Counted from the stretch's first letter, positions 10,459-19,492 are shown. The stretch is 64,000 nt of DNA from Komagataeibacter xylinus NBRC 15237 (GCF_001571345.1 NZ_BCTP01000001.1:62001-126000), one strand, 5' to 3'. The notes: generated from the letters alone by a model not told the origin. A program made the numbers and translations.

Positions 10459-11498
10459 TGCCGGGCCTGCCGGTAGGTTTCAAGATCGAACAGATCGCCC
10501 ACCGGCTCCGCCTTGCGCAGCAGGCCGCTTTCAACCTCGAAATCCTGCAATTTGCTCACGGCCGCCATAATCCGCTCGGGATCGGACACATAGCCGCCTG
10601 CCGAGGCCTTCAGCGCCTCGACAACGATCGCCTTGGGCAGCATGCCGCCGCCAAGCGCCTGCTGCACGTAAGGTGCGACCTGCTCGGGGTCGGTTGCCAG
10701 AAGCTGCGTGGCCTTGACGAAAGCGCTGACAAACGCCGTCTTCCACGCAGTCCGGTCGGGTGCGTTTGCATTGACGATGGCCAGCACCGATCCCGGCTGG
10801 CCGGGCATGAGGTCATGACCCGAGGCCAGCACCCGTGTTGCAGGCAGGCGATGGCGGATGATGGTCAGGGCCGGTTCACGCAGGATGGCACCATCAACAG
10901 CACCCGCCAGAAAGGCCTGCTGGGCGGCATCGATATCAATGCCCACAATATCGGCCACCTGCGCCGGGTCGAGCCCATTGCCCACCTTCAGCCAGTAGCG
11001 CAGCAGCGTGTCAGGCACCGAACCGAGCGGCTGGGCGGCAATCTTGGGCTTGTGGCCATCCCTGGCCGCAAAGTCAGCCAGGCGCTGGCGCAGCGCCTCG
11101 GGCGTGAGCGTTGCAGGCTGCTCGGGCAGGCCCGTTGCCAGATCCCCGCGCGCGACAACTTCAAGTTCCTCCGTCGCCGCACTGGCCACCACCTTGACAT
11201 CCGCCCCATGCGCACGCGCCTGCAACAGCGGCAACACGCCCGCCACATAGGCATCAATCTTGCCCGATATCAGCGCCTGTATGGCCTGCGGCCCGGACTG
11301 GAAGCGCACAAGCTGCAAATCCATGCCCGCATCATGCCCCCAGTTCGTGCCCTGCATGACAAAAAGCGGTGCCGAACCGATGACAGGAATATAGCCCACC
11401 CGCACGGAGGCCGCCTGCGCCGCGCCGCACAGCACCATCACGCTGGCCATGGCATAAAGCCCGCACCGTAACAAATGCCTCCAAACCTTTGCTGCCAT
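10455..11498 (-). CDS. ABC transporter periplasmic substrate-binding protein, SsuA/TauA-like
   Basis: A 347-residue exported binding protein and the first gene of the importer operon. A Sec signal peptide of about 29 residues (basic start, hydrophobic core, cleavage near CGAAQA) precedes a mature start VRVGYIPVIGSAPLFV, typical of the NMT1/SsuA fold. The segment QAIQALISGKIDAYVAGVLP matches the ligand-lobe motif of this family. No sulfonate mono-oxygenase, taurine dioxygenase or nitrate reductase gene is adjacent, so the ligand is open: sulfonate, taurine, nitrate or a thiamine precursor are all possible. Confidence 0.88.
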   Translation of the reverse strand: MAAKVWRHLLRCGLYAMASVMVLCGAAQAASVRVGYIPVIGSAPLFVMQGTNWGHDAGMDLQLVRFQSGPQAIQALISGKIDAYVAGVLPLLQARAHGADVKVVASAATEELEVVARGDLATGLPEQPATLTPEALRQRLADFAARDGHKPKIAAQPLGSVPDTLLRYWLKVGNGLDPAQVADIVGIDIDAAQQAFLAGAVDGAILREPALTIIRHRLPATRVLASGHDLMPGQPGSVLAIVNANAPDRTAWKTAFVSAFVKATQLLATDPEQVAPYVQQALGGGMLPKAIVVEALKASAGGYVSDPERIMAAVSKLQDFEVESGLLRKAEPVGDLFDLETYRQARQ

Positions 11499-11665
11499 GT
11501 TCTACGCCCCATCCTGCCGCACGGGTGAAACCCGGCTGGTAAGAGATTTTTTAAAAACACCCGATTGATAAAAAGTGCCGCCCGTTTTCAAACTGGACGA
11601 CGTTCTTCAAGGCTTTTCAAACAGAACCCAAGTGTATTAATCAATAATATACGTCACTCTGCCTG

Positions 11666-11694
11666 TATATCTATATAACGATGGAAACGATCAA
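11666..11694 (-). promoter_or_regulatory. Weak candidate promoter for the ABC importer operon
   Basis: On the minus strand TTGATC (11689-11694) is followed after 17 nt by GATATA (11666-11671) inside the most AT-rich stretch of the 259-nt gap between rplQ and the importer. The -10 match is poor, and the distance to the ATG (about 160 nt) is long. The rest of the gap shows no other clear signal apart from the rplQ terminator. Confidence 0.3.
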
Positions 11695-11708
11695 TTAAGC
11701 CCGGAGCA

Positions 11709-11739
11709 CAAAAAAAACCCGGCATAAAGCCGGGTTTTC
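11709..11739 (-). terminator. Terminator of the ribosomal protein supercluster, after rplQ
   Basis: CCCGGC and GCCGGG arms with an ATAAA loop, flanked by TTTT on the plus side and an eight-T run on the minus side. It lies about 20 nt past the rplQ stop and closes the rpsM-rpsK-rpoA-rplQ unit. Because it works in both directions, it also insulates the cluster from the divergent region beyond. Confidence 0.92.
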
Positions 11740-11757
11740 TTGAAGGAACAAGGTTCC

Positions 11758-12183
11758 TCAGGCTGCCAGGTTTTCTTCCGTGGCGGCCTCGGGGCGCGGA
11801 CCGCTGTCCTGGCCCTTGGCCGACACATCGCGGTCAACCAGTTCGATCACGGCCATATCGGCCGCATCGCCATGGCGCATGCCCGCACGCAGCACGCGGG
11901 TGTAACCACCCGAGCGTGCCTTGTAGCGGTCAGCCACGGCAGCAAACAGCTTGGACACGATCTTGTCGTCACGCAGCTGGGCGAAAGCCTGGCGGCGGGC
12001 GTGCAGATCGCCGCGCTTGCCAAGGGTGATCAGCTTTTCCACAACCGGGCGGAGTTCCTTCGCCTTGGGCAGCGTGGTGGTGATCTGTTCGTGCTTGATC
12101 AGGGCGACAGCCATGTTGCGAAACATGGCCTGTCGATGGGACGAGGTAACGCCGAGCTTACGGCCGGCAACACCGTGACGCAT
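11758..12183 (-). CDS. rplQ: 50S ribosomal protein L17
   Basis: A 141-residue large-subunit protein located near the exit-tunnel region. The start [24 protein letters not shown] is the L17 signature. The C-terminus ([10 protein letters not shown]) is an acidic extension beyond the E. coli length of 127. It is the last gene of the alpha operon, 33 nt after rpoA, and is followed by the terminator. Confidence 0.97.
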   Translation of the reverse strand: MRHGVAGRKLGVTSSHRQAMFRNMAVALIKHEQITTTLPKAKELRPVVEKLITLGKRGDLHARRQAFAQLRDDKIVSKLFAAVADRYKARSGGYTRVLRAGMRHGDAADMAVIELVDRDVSAKGQDSGPRPEAATEENLAA

Positions 12184-12216
12184 GATGTAATTTCCTGTTT
12201 TATCCGGTTCGGAGGA

Positions 12217-13236
12217 TCAGAACGGCTCGTCGAGCCTCTTGGCCAGATCTTCGATATTTTCCGGCGGCCATGCCGGCACATTCATACCCAGTGAAAGCCC
12301 CATGGCGGTTAGGACTTCCTTGATTTCGTTGAGCGACTTGCGACCGAAATTCGGGGTACGCAGCATCTCCTGCTCGGTCTTCTGAACCAGATCACCGATA
12401 TAGACGATGTTGTCGTTCTTCAGGCAGTTGGCGCTACGGACCGACAGCTCAAGCTCATCAACCTTGCGCAGCAGGTTACGGTTGAACGGCAGGTCATCCT
12501 GCGGCTCTTCCGTACGCACCGTGCGCGGCTCATCGAAGTTGATGAACAGCTGGAGCTGATCCTGCAGGATACGCGCGGCCAGGGCCACGGCATCTTCCGG
12601 GGTCACGGCGCCGTTGGTTTCCACCGTCAGCAGCAGGCGGTCATAATCGGTGACCTGACCCACGCGGGTCTGCTCAACCTTGTACGACACGCGACGGACC
12701 GGCGAGTAGATGGCATCAACCGGGATCAGGCCAATCGGCGCATCTTCCGGGCGGTTTGCCGCTGCCGGAACATAGCCCTTGCCCATGTTCACGGTGAATT
12801 CCATCCCGAACTTCACCCCTTCATCAAGGGTGCAGATCACGAGATCGGGGTTCATGACTTCAATGTCATGCCCGGTCTGGATCTGGCCGGCACGCACTTC
12901 GCCGGGGCCGGTGGCCGTCAGCACCATGCGCTTGGGGCCTTCGCCATGCATCCGCAGCGCGAGCTGCTTGATGTTCAGCACGATGTCGGTCACGTCTTCA
13001 CGAACGCCCGCCACCGACGAGAATTCATGCAGCACGCCGTCAATCTGGATTGCCGTAACCGCAGCCCCCTGCAGGGACGACAGCAGAACCCGACGGATCG
13101 CGTTGCCCAGCGTCATGCCGAAGCCGCGTTCCAGCGGTTCGGCTACGACAGTAGCAATGCGTGAAGGTTCCGCCCCCGGTTCGACTTCCAGTTTTTCCGG
13201 CTTGATCAGGGATTGCCAGTTTTTCTGGAGGACCAA
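12217..13236 (-). CDS. rpoA: DNA-directed RNA polymerase subunit alpha
   Basis: A 339-residue alpha subunit, the scaffold for RNA polymerase assembly. The N-terminal dimerisation domain carries [29 protein letters not shown] (about residues 25-53). The C-terminal domain, from about residue 255, has the helix-hairpin-helix element that contacts UP elements and activators ([25 protein letters not shown]). Its ATG lies 22 nt beyond a strong UUCG-capped hairpin. Confidence 0.97.
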   Translation of the reverse strand: MVLQKNWQSLIKPEKLEVEPGAEPSRIATVVAEPLERGFGMTLGNAIRRVLLSSLQGAAVTAIQIDGVLHEFSSVAGVREDVTDIVLNIKQLALRMHGEGPKRMVLTATGPGEVRAGQIQTGHDIEVMNPDLVICTLDEGVKFGMEFTVNMGKGYVPAAANRPEDAPIGLIPVDAIYSPVRRVSYKVEQTRVGQVTDYDRLLLTVETNGAVTPEDAVALAARILQDQLQLFINFDEPRTVRTEEPQDDLPFNRNLLRKVDELELSVRSANCLKNDNIVYIGDLVQKTEQEMLRTPNFGRKSLNEIKEVLTAMGLSLGMNVPAWPPENIEDLAKRLDEPF

Positions 13237-13257
13237 GGTAATGGCCTTTCAAGACTG

Positions 13258-13281
13258 ATCTGCCACCCGAAGGTGGCAGAT
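13258..13281 (-). promoter_or_regulatory. UUCG-capped RNA hairpin upstream of rpoA
   Basis: Arms ATCTGCCACC and GGTGGCAGAT form a perfect 10-bp stem; read in the mRNA sense the loop is UUCG closed by a C-G pair, an exceptionally stable tetraloop. It ends 22 nt before the rpoA ATG, so it could affect mRNA processing or translation of rpoA. No U-tract follows, so it is not a standard terminator. Confidence 0.8.
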
Positions 13282-13314
13282 GGTACCCTTTGGCAGGATA
13301 CCGGAATGACAATC

Positions 13315-13334
13315 TTCCCCTGCATGCAGGGGAA
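13315..13334 (-). repeat. Perfect 20-bp palindrome between rpsK and rpoA
   Basis: TTCCCCTGCA is followed directly by its reverse complement, with no spacer. It lies 23 nt past the rpsK stop. In RNA it would form a hairpin; as DNA it is a perfect dyad that a dimeric protein could bind. Confidence 0.75.
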
Positions 13335-13357
13335 ATACGACTAAGGCAGACGGCGTA

Positions 13358-13750
13358 TCAGACGCGACGGCGCTTGCGGGGACGGCAGCCGTTATGCGGC
13401 ACCGGCGTCATGTCACGGATGGCCGTGATCGAGAAACCGACAGCCTGCAGCGCGCGCAGGGCGCTCTCACGCCCCGAACCCGGACCGGAAACCTCGATCT
13501 CCAGCGTTTCCATGCCGTGCTCGCGGGCCTTGCGGCCTGCATCTTCAGCAGCAACCTGCGCCGCATACGGCGTGGACTTGCGCGAGCCCTTGAAACCCTG
13601 GGCACCAGCGGAAGACCAGGCAATCGCATTGCCCTGCGCATCCGAGATGGTGATCATGGTGTTGTTGAAGGTGGACAGCACATGCGCCACACCGGAGATG
13701 ATGTTTTTCCGCTCTTTCTTACGAATACGCGGAGCCGCAGCTTTCGCCAT
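13358..13750 (-). CDS. rpsK: 30S ribosomal protein S11
   Basis: A 130-residue platform protein of the small subunit. [30 protein letters not shown] and the C-terminal [18 protein letters not shown] are diagnostic for S11. It follows rpsM by 77 nt and precedes rpoA in the usual alpha-operon order. Confidence 0.97.
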   Translation of the reverse strand: MAKAAAPRIRKKERKNIISGVAHVLSTFNNTMITISDAQGNAIAWSSAGAQGFKGSRKSTPYAAQVAAEDAGRKAREHGMETLEIEVSGPGSGRESALRALQAVGFSITAIRDMTPVPHNGCRPRKRRRV

Positions 13751-13827
13751 AATTTTCTCGATCCTGTCAGTTCAAACGGTGCACGGAACCCGCAGGCTCC
13801 ATGCACTCATACCAGGCAATCCGCTGA

Positions 13828-14205
13828 TTAGCGGGTCGCCTTCTTCTTGCCCGCAATAGCCACGGCCTTACCCTTGCGGGTACGGGCGTTGGTATGAGTC
13901 CGCTGACCATGGACAGGCAGGCCACGACGGTGGCGCAGGCCACGGTAGCAGCCGAGGTCCATCAGGCGCTTGATGTTCATCGCCACTTCACGGCGAAGGT
14001 CACCTTCAACGCGGTAATCGCTGTCGATCAGTTCACGGATCTTGCCGATCTCGTCGTCAGACAGTTCGTTGACGCGCCGCTCAGCCGGAATTTCCAGCTT
14101 GTCGCAGATCGCCTGGGCCTTGGTGGCCCCGATACCATAGATATAACGAAGGCCAATTGTGACCCGCTTGTTGCTAGGGATGTTCACGCCGGCAATACGT
14201 GCCAC
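13828..14205 (-). CDS. rpsM: 30S ribosomal protein S13
   Basis: A 125-residue head protein contacting the P-site tRNA and bridging to the large subunit. [15 protein letters not shown] and the basic C-terminus ([19 protein letters not shown]) are diagnostic. It is the first gene of the alpha operon here, and a recognisable promoter lies about 200 nt upstream. Confidence 0.97.
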   Translation of the reverse strand: MARIAGVNIPSNKRVTIGLRYIYGIGATKAQAICDKLEIPAERRVNELSDDEIGKIRELIDSDYRVEGDLRREVAMNIKRLMDLGCYRGLRHRRGLPVHGQRTHTNARTRKGKAVAIAGKKKATR

Positions 14206-14400
14206 GCCACTTACTCCTCGTCCGCCCCTGATTCAGGGCACTAACTATCAGGCAGGGCTGCGTCACACCACCCGCCCTGTCTGGCGGGAGCATCGTGAAC
14301 ATACCGGTTACGGACCGGCCAACCCCATCATCATACATTCTGGCCCTACGAGCCGCCCCTCATGGACGACTCACACGACGCTCATACCTTGAGGGCGCGC

Positions 14401-14428
14401 GATATACTGCTGCCCCCCATTGAGTCAA
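14401..14428 (-). promoter_or_regulatory. Putative promoter of the rpsM-rpsK-rpoA-rplQ unit
   Basis: On the minus strand TTGACT (14423-14428) is followed after 16 nt by TATATC (14401-14406). The -35 box starts about 10 nt past the adk stop, and the gap to rpsM is 233 nt, much longer than between other genes of the cluster. This implies a leader of nearly 190 nt, which could hold a control site for an alpha-operon protein. I see no clear structure in the leader. Confidence 0.65.
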
Positions 14429-14438
14429 TTATTTTGCA

Positions 14439-15098
14439 TCACTTTTTAGTGATACGATCGATAACACCAAAGACCTGTTTGGTCACGTCATCGATATCCG
14501 CCATGCCATCCACACGGTAAAGCCGCGTTTCAGCCTCGTAATAAGGCAGGATCGGCGCCGTGAGTTCCCGATAGGTCTTCAGGCGCGCAGCCACGGTCTC
14601 CCGCCGGTCATCTTCGCGGCGAATGAACTCATGGCCGCCACACACATCGCATGTGCCTTCCACCTTCGGCCGCTTGGACACGTCGTTATACCCCGCACCG
14701 CACTTGGCGCAGGTGTAACGGCCCGCGATCCGGTCGGCCAGGGCATCCTCGTCCACATCAAGCAGCAGCACCGCATCGATGTGCTGCCCGCTGCGGGCCA
14801 GCATGGCATCAAGTGCTTCCGCCTGTGCCCGCGTGCGCGGGAAGCCATCAAGGATGAACCCCCTGGCGCAGTCCGGCTGGCGGATACGGTTTTCAATCAT
14901 GGCAATGATCAGGTCATCGGACACAAGCTGTCCGTTCGCCATGACCGCCTTGACCTTCAGCCCGAGCGGGCTGCCCGTCGCGACTTCAGCCCGCAGCATG
15001 TCGCCGGTTGAAATCTGGGCGATTCCGTAGCGTTCTTCCAGCCGCTTTGACTGGGTGCCTTTTCCAGCACCCGGCGGCCCGAGAAAAATAATATTCAC
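14439..15098 (-). CDS. adk: Adenylate kinase
   Basis: A 219-residue long-form adenylate kinase converting ATP + AMP to 2 ADP. The P-loop GPPGAGKGTQ is at residues 7-16. The DGFPRT motif and LID region follow. The LID carries a four-cysteine zinc site (CAKCGAGYN...CDVCGG), as in Gram-positive and many alphaproteobacterial enzymes but not E. coli. The ATG overlaps the secY stop by 4 nt, the usual secY-adk coupling. Confidence 0.97.
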   Translation of the reverse strand: MNIIFLGPPGAGKGTQSKRLEERYGIAQISTGDMLRAEVATGSPLGLKVKAVMANGQLVSDDLIIAMIENRIRQPDCARGFILDGFPRTRAQAEALDAMLARSGQHIDAVLLLDVDEDALADRIAGRYTCAKCGAGYNDVSKRPKVEGTCDVCGGHEFIRREDDRRETVAARLKTYRELTAPILPYYEAETRLYRVDGMADIDDVTKQVFGVIDRITKK

Positions 15099-16444
15099 CG
15101 CATTTTGCCCTTTCGGCCCCGTCCGCGACGCATGAGGCCCTGATACTGATGCGCCACCAGATGCGACTGCACCTGTGTCACGGTATCGATCGTCACGGTC
15201 ACGATAATGATCAGACTCGTGCCACCAAAATAGAACGGCACGTTGTAATGGCTGATCAGGATCTGCGGCAACAGGCAGACAGCGACAAGATAGAGCGCGC
15301 CAATAGTCGTGATGCGCGTCAGGATCCTGTCAAAGAACGCCGCCGTGTTGGCGCCAGGCCGGATGCCGGGCACAAAGCCGCCCTGCTTGCGCAGGTTCTC
15401 CGCCGTCTCCTGCGGGTTGAACGTCACCGCCGCATAGAAATACGAGAAGAACACGATCATCGCCGCGTAGAACAGCATGTAGAGCGGCTGCCCCTGCCCC
15501 AGCGATTGCCCCAGGAAGGACAACCAGCCAGGCATCGAGCTGTTGTTGACGAATCCCGCAATGGTCACGGGAATCAACAGCACCGATGAGGCGAAGATCG
15601 GCGGAATCGAGCCTGCGGTGTTCACCTTGAGCGGCATGTGCGTCGAGTCACCGCCAAACATGCGCTGGCCGACCTGCCGCTTGGGGTACTGGATCACCAC
15701 GCGCCGCTGCGCGAGTTCCATGAACACGATGAACGCGATGGTCACCGCGGCCAGTACCAGGAAGACCAGCACGAAGAACGGCGAAAGCGCCCCGGTATAG
15801 CCAAGCTGGAACAGGCTTGCGAGCGCATTGGGCAGGTTTGCCACAATACCCGCGAAGATAATCAGCGAGATGCCGTTCCCGACCCCCCGCGACGTTATCT
15901 GCTCGCCCAGCCACATCAGGAACATGGTGCCGCCCACCAGCGTCAGCACGCACGAGACGATAAAGAACAGCCCCGGCGAGACAACGGCCGAGCCCGCCTC
16001 CGTATGCATGTTCTCCAGCCCGATGGCGATGCCGTAGGCCTGGAACAGCGCGATGACCACTGTCAGGTAGCGGGTATATTCATTCAGCTTGCGCCGCCCG
16101 CCCTCGCCTTCCTTCTTCAGGGCTTCAAGGGAGGGAATGGCCGCTGACATGAGCTGCACGATGATCGAGGCACTGATATAGGGCATGATGTTGAGTGCGA
16201 ACACGGTCATGCGCCCCAGCGCACCACCCGTGAACATATCGAACATACCCAGGATACCGCCCTGATGCCGGGCCAGAAGCTGCCCCATCACCGTCGCATC
16301 GACGCCAGGGACGGGGATATAGGTGCCAATCCGGTAGACGATCAGCGCACCGAGGGTAAACCAGATACGCTTCTTCAGTTCCGTTGCGTTGGCAAAGGAG
16401 CTGAAATTCAGATTGGCAGCCAACTGTTCGGCCGCGGAGGCCAT
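15095..16444 (-). CDS. secY: Protein translocase subunit SecY
   Basis: A 449-residue channel subunit of the Sec translocon with about ten membrane helices. Signatures include YRIGTYIPVPGVD near the start, LGIMPYISASII-like NIMPYISASIIVQL (about residues 85-98), and the cytoplasmic loop with GLMRRGRGRKGK at the C-terminus. It would form the inner-membrane channel with SecE, which is not encoded in this window. A 158-nt gap with a terminator-like hairpin separates it from rplO. Confidence 0.96.
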   Translation of the reverse strand: MASAAEQLAANLNFSSFANATELKKRIWFTLGALIVYRIGTYIPVPGVDATVMGQLLARHQGGILGMFDMFTGGALGRMTVFALNIMPYISASIIVQLMSAAIPSLEALKKEGEGGRRKLNEYTRYLTVVIALFQAYGIAIGLENMHTEAGSAVVSPGLFFIVSCVLTLVGGTMFLMWLGEQITSRGVGNGISLIIFAGIVANLPNALASLFQLGYTGALSPFFVLVFLVLAAVTIAFIVFMELAQRRVVIQYPKRQVGQRMFGGDSTHMPLKVNTAGSIPPIFASSVLLIPVTIAGFVNNSSMPGWLSFLGQSLGQGQPLYMLFYAAMIVFFSYFYAAVTFNPQETAENLRKQGGFVPGIRPGANTAAFFDRILTRITTIGALYLVAVCLLPQILISHYNVPFYFGGTSLIIIVTVTIDTVTQVQSHLVAHQYQGLMRRGRGRKGKMR

Positions 16445-16522
16445 GCGCCCATCCTTTCACAAGAACAGCGCCACCGCCGAAAACGGGACGCTGTCATGAT
16501 AAAAAAAACCGCAGAAAGTAAT

Positions 16523-16560
16523 AAAGCGATGCGCCCGCCGAGTGCAAGCAGCATCGCTTT
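16523..16560 (-). terminator. Terminator-like hairpin between rplO and secY
   Basis: AAAGCGATGC (16523-16532) pairs perfectly with GCATCGCTTT (16551-16560) across an 18-nt GC-rich loop. On the transcribed (minus) side the stem is followed by TTTATTACTTTC and, 14 nt further, by an eight-T run. It may attenuate read-through from the spc genes into secY-adk. The loop is long and the U-tract interrupted, so strength is uncertain. Confidence 0.55.
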
Positions 16561-16602
16561 TATCATGCTTCGGGTACAGAACGTGCCTGTGCCCCCAGCC
16601 GG

Positions 16603-17091
16603 TCATTCGGCGGCAGGAGCCTGCTGCTTCTGGACCTTGACCTGCACCTTGCCGCCAGCCTTTTCAACTGCGGCAATGGCACCGGCCGAAGCACCGGACA
16701 CTTCAATGGTCACGGCGTGGTTCAGCGCGCCATCGGCCAGCAGGCGGATGCCATCAAAGCGGCCCGACCCGGCCAGACCGGCAGTGGTCAGAATTTCTCA
16801 CGTCACCACGGCCTTGGCGTCGATCTTGCCAGCAGCAATCGCCTTGTCGAGCACGCCCAGGTTCACCACCGCATAATCCTTGCGGAAGATGTTCTTGAAG
16901 CCGCGCTTGGGCAGACGACGGTAGATGGGCAGCTGACCGCCTTCAAAACCGTTCAGCGACACACCGGAGCGCGCCTTCTGACCCTTAACACCCTTGCCCG
17001 ACGTCTTGCCCTTGCCAGAGCCGATGCCGCGACCAAGGCGCTTCTTGCGATAGCGTGCGCCCTCGTTGTCACGAAGTTCGTTCAGGTTCAT
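16603..17091 (-). pseudogene. rplO: 50S ribosomal protein L15, interrupted by an in-frame TGA codon
   Basis: Reading from the ATG at 17091 gives 97 residues with the L15 signature ([34 protein letters not shown]), then TGA at 16798-16800. In the same frame 64 more codons follow ([17 protein letters not shown] ... [26 protein letters not shown]) to TGA at 16603-16605. The second part is clearly the missing C-terminal rRNA-binding half of L15. Ignoring the internal stop the product is about 162 residues, a normal L15 length. One substitution could explain the break; no frameshift is needed. The gene follows rpmD by 1 nt. It may be a base-call error, a recent nonsense mutation or a readthrough codon. 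Confidence 0.9.
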
Positions 17092-17092
17092 C

Positions 17093-17281
17093 TCAATCCT
17101 CCACCTTGATCAGGTGGGACACCTTGCGGATCATGCCACGAACTGAAGGGGTATCCTCCAGTTCGCGGGTACGACCGATCTTGTTCAGGCCCAGGCCCAC
17201 CAGCGTAGCCTGCTGGCCCGGCTTCTGGCCATTGCCAGAATGCACCTGGGTAACGCGAATGGTTGCCTTGGTATCAGACAT
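17093..17281 (-). CDS. rpmD: 50S ribosomal protein L30
   Basis: A 62-residue protein. The core ([46 protein letters not shown], split here by eye) has the L30 fold signature LGLNKIGRT...PSVRGM. Its start overlaps the rpsE stop by 8 nt, and rplO begins 1 nt after its stop, giving tight coupling rpsE-rpmD-rplO. Confidence 0.95.
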   Translation of the reverse strand: MSDTKATIRVTQVHSGNGQKPGQQATLVGLGLNKIGRTRELEDTPSVRGMIRKVSHLIKVED

Positions 17282-17852
17282 CGGCCGCAGCCTCCGTCGC
17301 TACCGCAGCCTCGCGGCGCCCCAGAATGTCCGAAACCTTCTTGCCACGGCGGTTGGCAACCGAACGCGGGCTGGCGCAACGCTCCAGCGCGGCAAACGTC
17401 GCCTTGACCATGTTGTGCGGGTTGCGGGTGCCGAGCGACTTGGCCACCACGTCATTGATGCCCAGGCTCTCGAACACAGCGCGCATCGGACCACCGGCAA
17501 TGATGCCCGTGCCCGCATCAGCGGAGCGCAGGACAACCTTGCCCGCCCCGAAGTGACCGGCCACATCGTGATGCAGCGTACGGCCTTCCTTCATCGGAAC
17601 GCGGATCATCGTCCGCTTGGCGCGGTCGGTTGCCTTGCGGATCGCCTCGGGAACCTCACGGGCCTTGCCCGCGCCGAACCCTACGCGACCCTTCTGGTCA
17701 CCAACAACAACCAGTGCCGCGAATGCAAAGCGGCGACCGCCCTTTACAACCTTGGCAACACGATTGATCGTGACCAGCTTGTCGACCAGATCGTCGCCTT
17801 CGCGGTCACGATCGCGACCACCCCGGCCGCCTTCTCTCGGTTCACGTGCCAT
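17274..17852 (-). CDS. rpsE: 30S ribosomal protein S5
   Basis: A 192-residue small-subunit protein involved in decoding fidelity and helicase activity at the mRNA entry. The double-stranded-RNA-binding N-domain ([33 protein letters not shown]) and the C-domain ([28 protein letters not shown]) are typical. The Arg/Glu/Gly-rich N-terminus ([18 protein letters not shown]) and Ala-rich tail are extensions compared with E. coli. Confidence 0.96.
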   Translation of the reverse strand: MAREPREGGRGGRDRDREGDDLVDKLVTINRVAKVVKGGRRFAFAALVVVGDQKGRVGFGAGKAREVPEAIRKATDRAKRTMIRVPMKEGRTLHHDVAGHFGAGKVVLRSADAGTGIIAGGPMRAVFESLGINDVVAKSLGTRNPHNMVKATFAALERCASPRSVANRRGKKVSDILGRREAAVATEAAADV

Positions 17853-17869
17853 TATGCGTGACCCTTTCG

Positions 17870-18232
17870 TCAGAACGAGAGACCGCCCTCACGGGCAGCC
17901 TCCGCCAGGGCCTTGATACGCCCATGATACAGATACGCGCCGCGGTCGAAAACGACCTTCGACACACCAGCAGCTACCGCGCGCTCGGCAAGAAGCTTGC
18001 CGACTGCACCGGCTGCCTTCACGTCCGTACCACCCTTGAGGGTGGAACGCAGATCCTTGTCGAGGGTCGAAGCTGCGGCCAGCGTGCGGCCAGCGGCATC
18101 GTCGATCACCTGCGCGTAGATATTCTTGCCCGAACGGAACACCGACAGACGCGGACGGCCACCACTCTTGAGGCGAAGCTGGAAACGGAGACGCTGGCGC
18201 CGCCGCTCCCGCAGATCCTTCTGCGTGCTCAT
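17870..18232 (-). CDS. rplR: 50S ribosomal protein L18
   Basis: A 120-residue 5S rRNA-binding protein. [20 protein letters not shown] and the C-terminal [24 protein letters not shown] are diagnostic. Its ATG overlaps the rplF stop by one base (TAATG), so it is probably translated by reinitiation after L6. Confidence 0.97.
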   Translation of the reverse strand: MSTQKDLRERRRQRLRFQLRLKSGGRPRLSVFRSGKNIYAQVIDDAAGRTLAAASTLDKDLRSTLKGGTDVKAAGAVGKLLAERAVAAGVSKVVFDRGAYLYHGRIKALAEAAREGGLSF

Positions 18233-18765
18233 TATTTCTTCTTGCCTTCCTTGCGACGGATGGTTTCCGTTTCATAACGGACACCCTTGCCCTTGTAGGG
18301 CTCAGGCTTGCGGAAGCTACGGATATCAAGCGCAACCTGACCAACCCGCTGCTTGTCGATCCCCTCGACAGTCACGGCCGTCGGCCGCGGGGTGGTGATC
18401 TTGATCCCTTCGGGAATCGCATAGACGATGTCATGCGAATAACCGAGGTTCATGACCAGGTTCTTGCCCTGCACCGCAGCACGGTAACCGGTCCCGGAGA
18501 TTTCCAGTGTCTTGGAAAACCCTTCCGACACACCCTTGACCATGCTCGCGATCAGGGAACGCGTGGTCCCCCACATCATGCGGGCCTGGGCTTCGGTGCC
18601 AACCGGCTTTACCGCAACCTTGCCATCCGCAACATCAACGGCGACATGACCGGACAGCGGCAGCTTGAGCTCGCCAAGCTTGCCCTTCGTGGTCAGCACG
18701 CCACCAGCAACGGAAACCTGAACACCCGACGGAACTTCGACGGGATATTTGCCCACTCGCGACAT
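18232..18765 (-). CDS. rplF: 50S ribosomal protein L6
   Basis: A 177-residue protein near the factor-binding site, with two repeated domains. [17 protein letters not shown] opens the first, and [22 protein letters not shown] closes the second. It sits in the standard spc order rpsH-rplF-rplR. Confidence 0.97.
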   Translation of the reverse strand: MSRVGKYPVEVPSGVQVSVAGGVLTTKGKLGELKLPLSGHVAVDVADGKVAVKPVGTEAQARMMWGTTRSLIASMVKGVSEGFSKTLEISGTGYRAAVQGKNLVMNLGYSHDIVYAIPEGIKITTPRPTAVTVEGIDKQRVGQVALDIRSFRKPEPYKGKGVRYETETIRRKEGKKK

Positions 18766-18775
18766 TTATCCCTCC

Positions 18776-19174
18776 TCAGAACACACGGCAGAGGACTTCA
18801 CCGCCAACATTGGCAGCGCGGGCCTCCGCATCGGACAGAACACCACGCGGCGTCGACAGGATCGACACACCCAGCCCGGCATAGACACGCGGCAGTTCCT
18901 TGATCTTGGAATAGACGCGACGCCCCGGCTTGGACACACGGTGGATTTCTTTGATGACCGGCTCGCCATCGAGATATTTCAGCTCGATGCGCAGCTGGGC
19001 CACACCCTTGCGCAGTTCCTCACGCGAGAAACCACGGATATATCCCTCGCGGCGAAGCGCCTCGAGAACACTGGCGCGCAGCTTGGAAGCCGGCGCCACG
19101 CAGGCAGCATGCCGTGCACGCTGCGCGTTGCGGATCCGGGTGAGCAGATCACCCAAAGGATCAGAAAGTGACAT
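18776..19174 (-). CDS. rpsH: 30S ribosomal protein S8
   Basis: A 132-residue assembly protein that binds helix 21 of 16S rRNA. DPLGDLLTRIRNAQRA at the N-terminus and the C-terminal GVSILSTPRGVLSDAEAR are diagnostic. In E. coli S8 represses the spc operon through a site near rplE; whether that site exists here cannot be judged by eye, although a hairpin covers the rplE stop. Confidence 0.97.
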   Translation of the reverse strand: MSLSDPLGDLLTRIRNAQRARHAACVAPASKLRASVLEALRREGYIRGFSREELRKGVAQLRIELKYLDGEPVIKEIHRVSKPGRRVYSKIKELPRVYAGLGVSILSTPRGVLSDAEARAANVGGEVLCRVF

Positions 19175-19186
19175 CGTTCCCTGCCC

Positions 19187-19492
19187 TTACCAGCTTGACT
19201 TGACCATGCCCGGGATCTGACCATTAGAGGCCAGGTCGCGCAGGGCGATACGGCAGAGTTCAAACTTTCTGTAATTGGCGCGAGGACGCCCGGTGAGCTT
19301 GCAGCGCAGGCGCACGCGCACGCGCGAGCCATTGCGAGGAAGTTCAGCAAGCTTGAGCGACGCATCGAATCGATCTTCAACCGGCAGAGACCGATCCATG
19401 ATGATGTTCTTCAATGCAGTCCGCTTAGCCCGGTCCCGGTCTGCCATGCGCTCGCGCTTGACATTCCGGTTTACGGCGGAAATTTTGGCCAT
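19187..19492 (-). CDS. rpsN: 30S ribosomal protein S14, long zinc-free form
   Basis: A 101-residue S14. The start at 19492 ([10 protein letters not shown]) is chosen over an upstream start 17 codons earlier because 101 is the normal length and the extension does not resemble S14. The C-terminal [26 protein letters not shown] is the family signature. There is no CxxC pair, so it is the zinc-independent form. Confidence 0.96.
   Translation of the reverse strand: MAKISAVNRNVKRERMADRDRAKRTALKNIIMDRSLPVEDRFDASLKLAELPRNGSRVRVRLRCKLTGRPRANYRKFELCRIALRDLASNGQIPGMVKSSW

Noticed and set aside
16798-16800. Selenocysteine or a reassigned TGA in rplO
   Set aside because: L15 has no known selenocysteine, I see no obvious hairpin just after the codon, and TGA ends several neighbouring genes.
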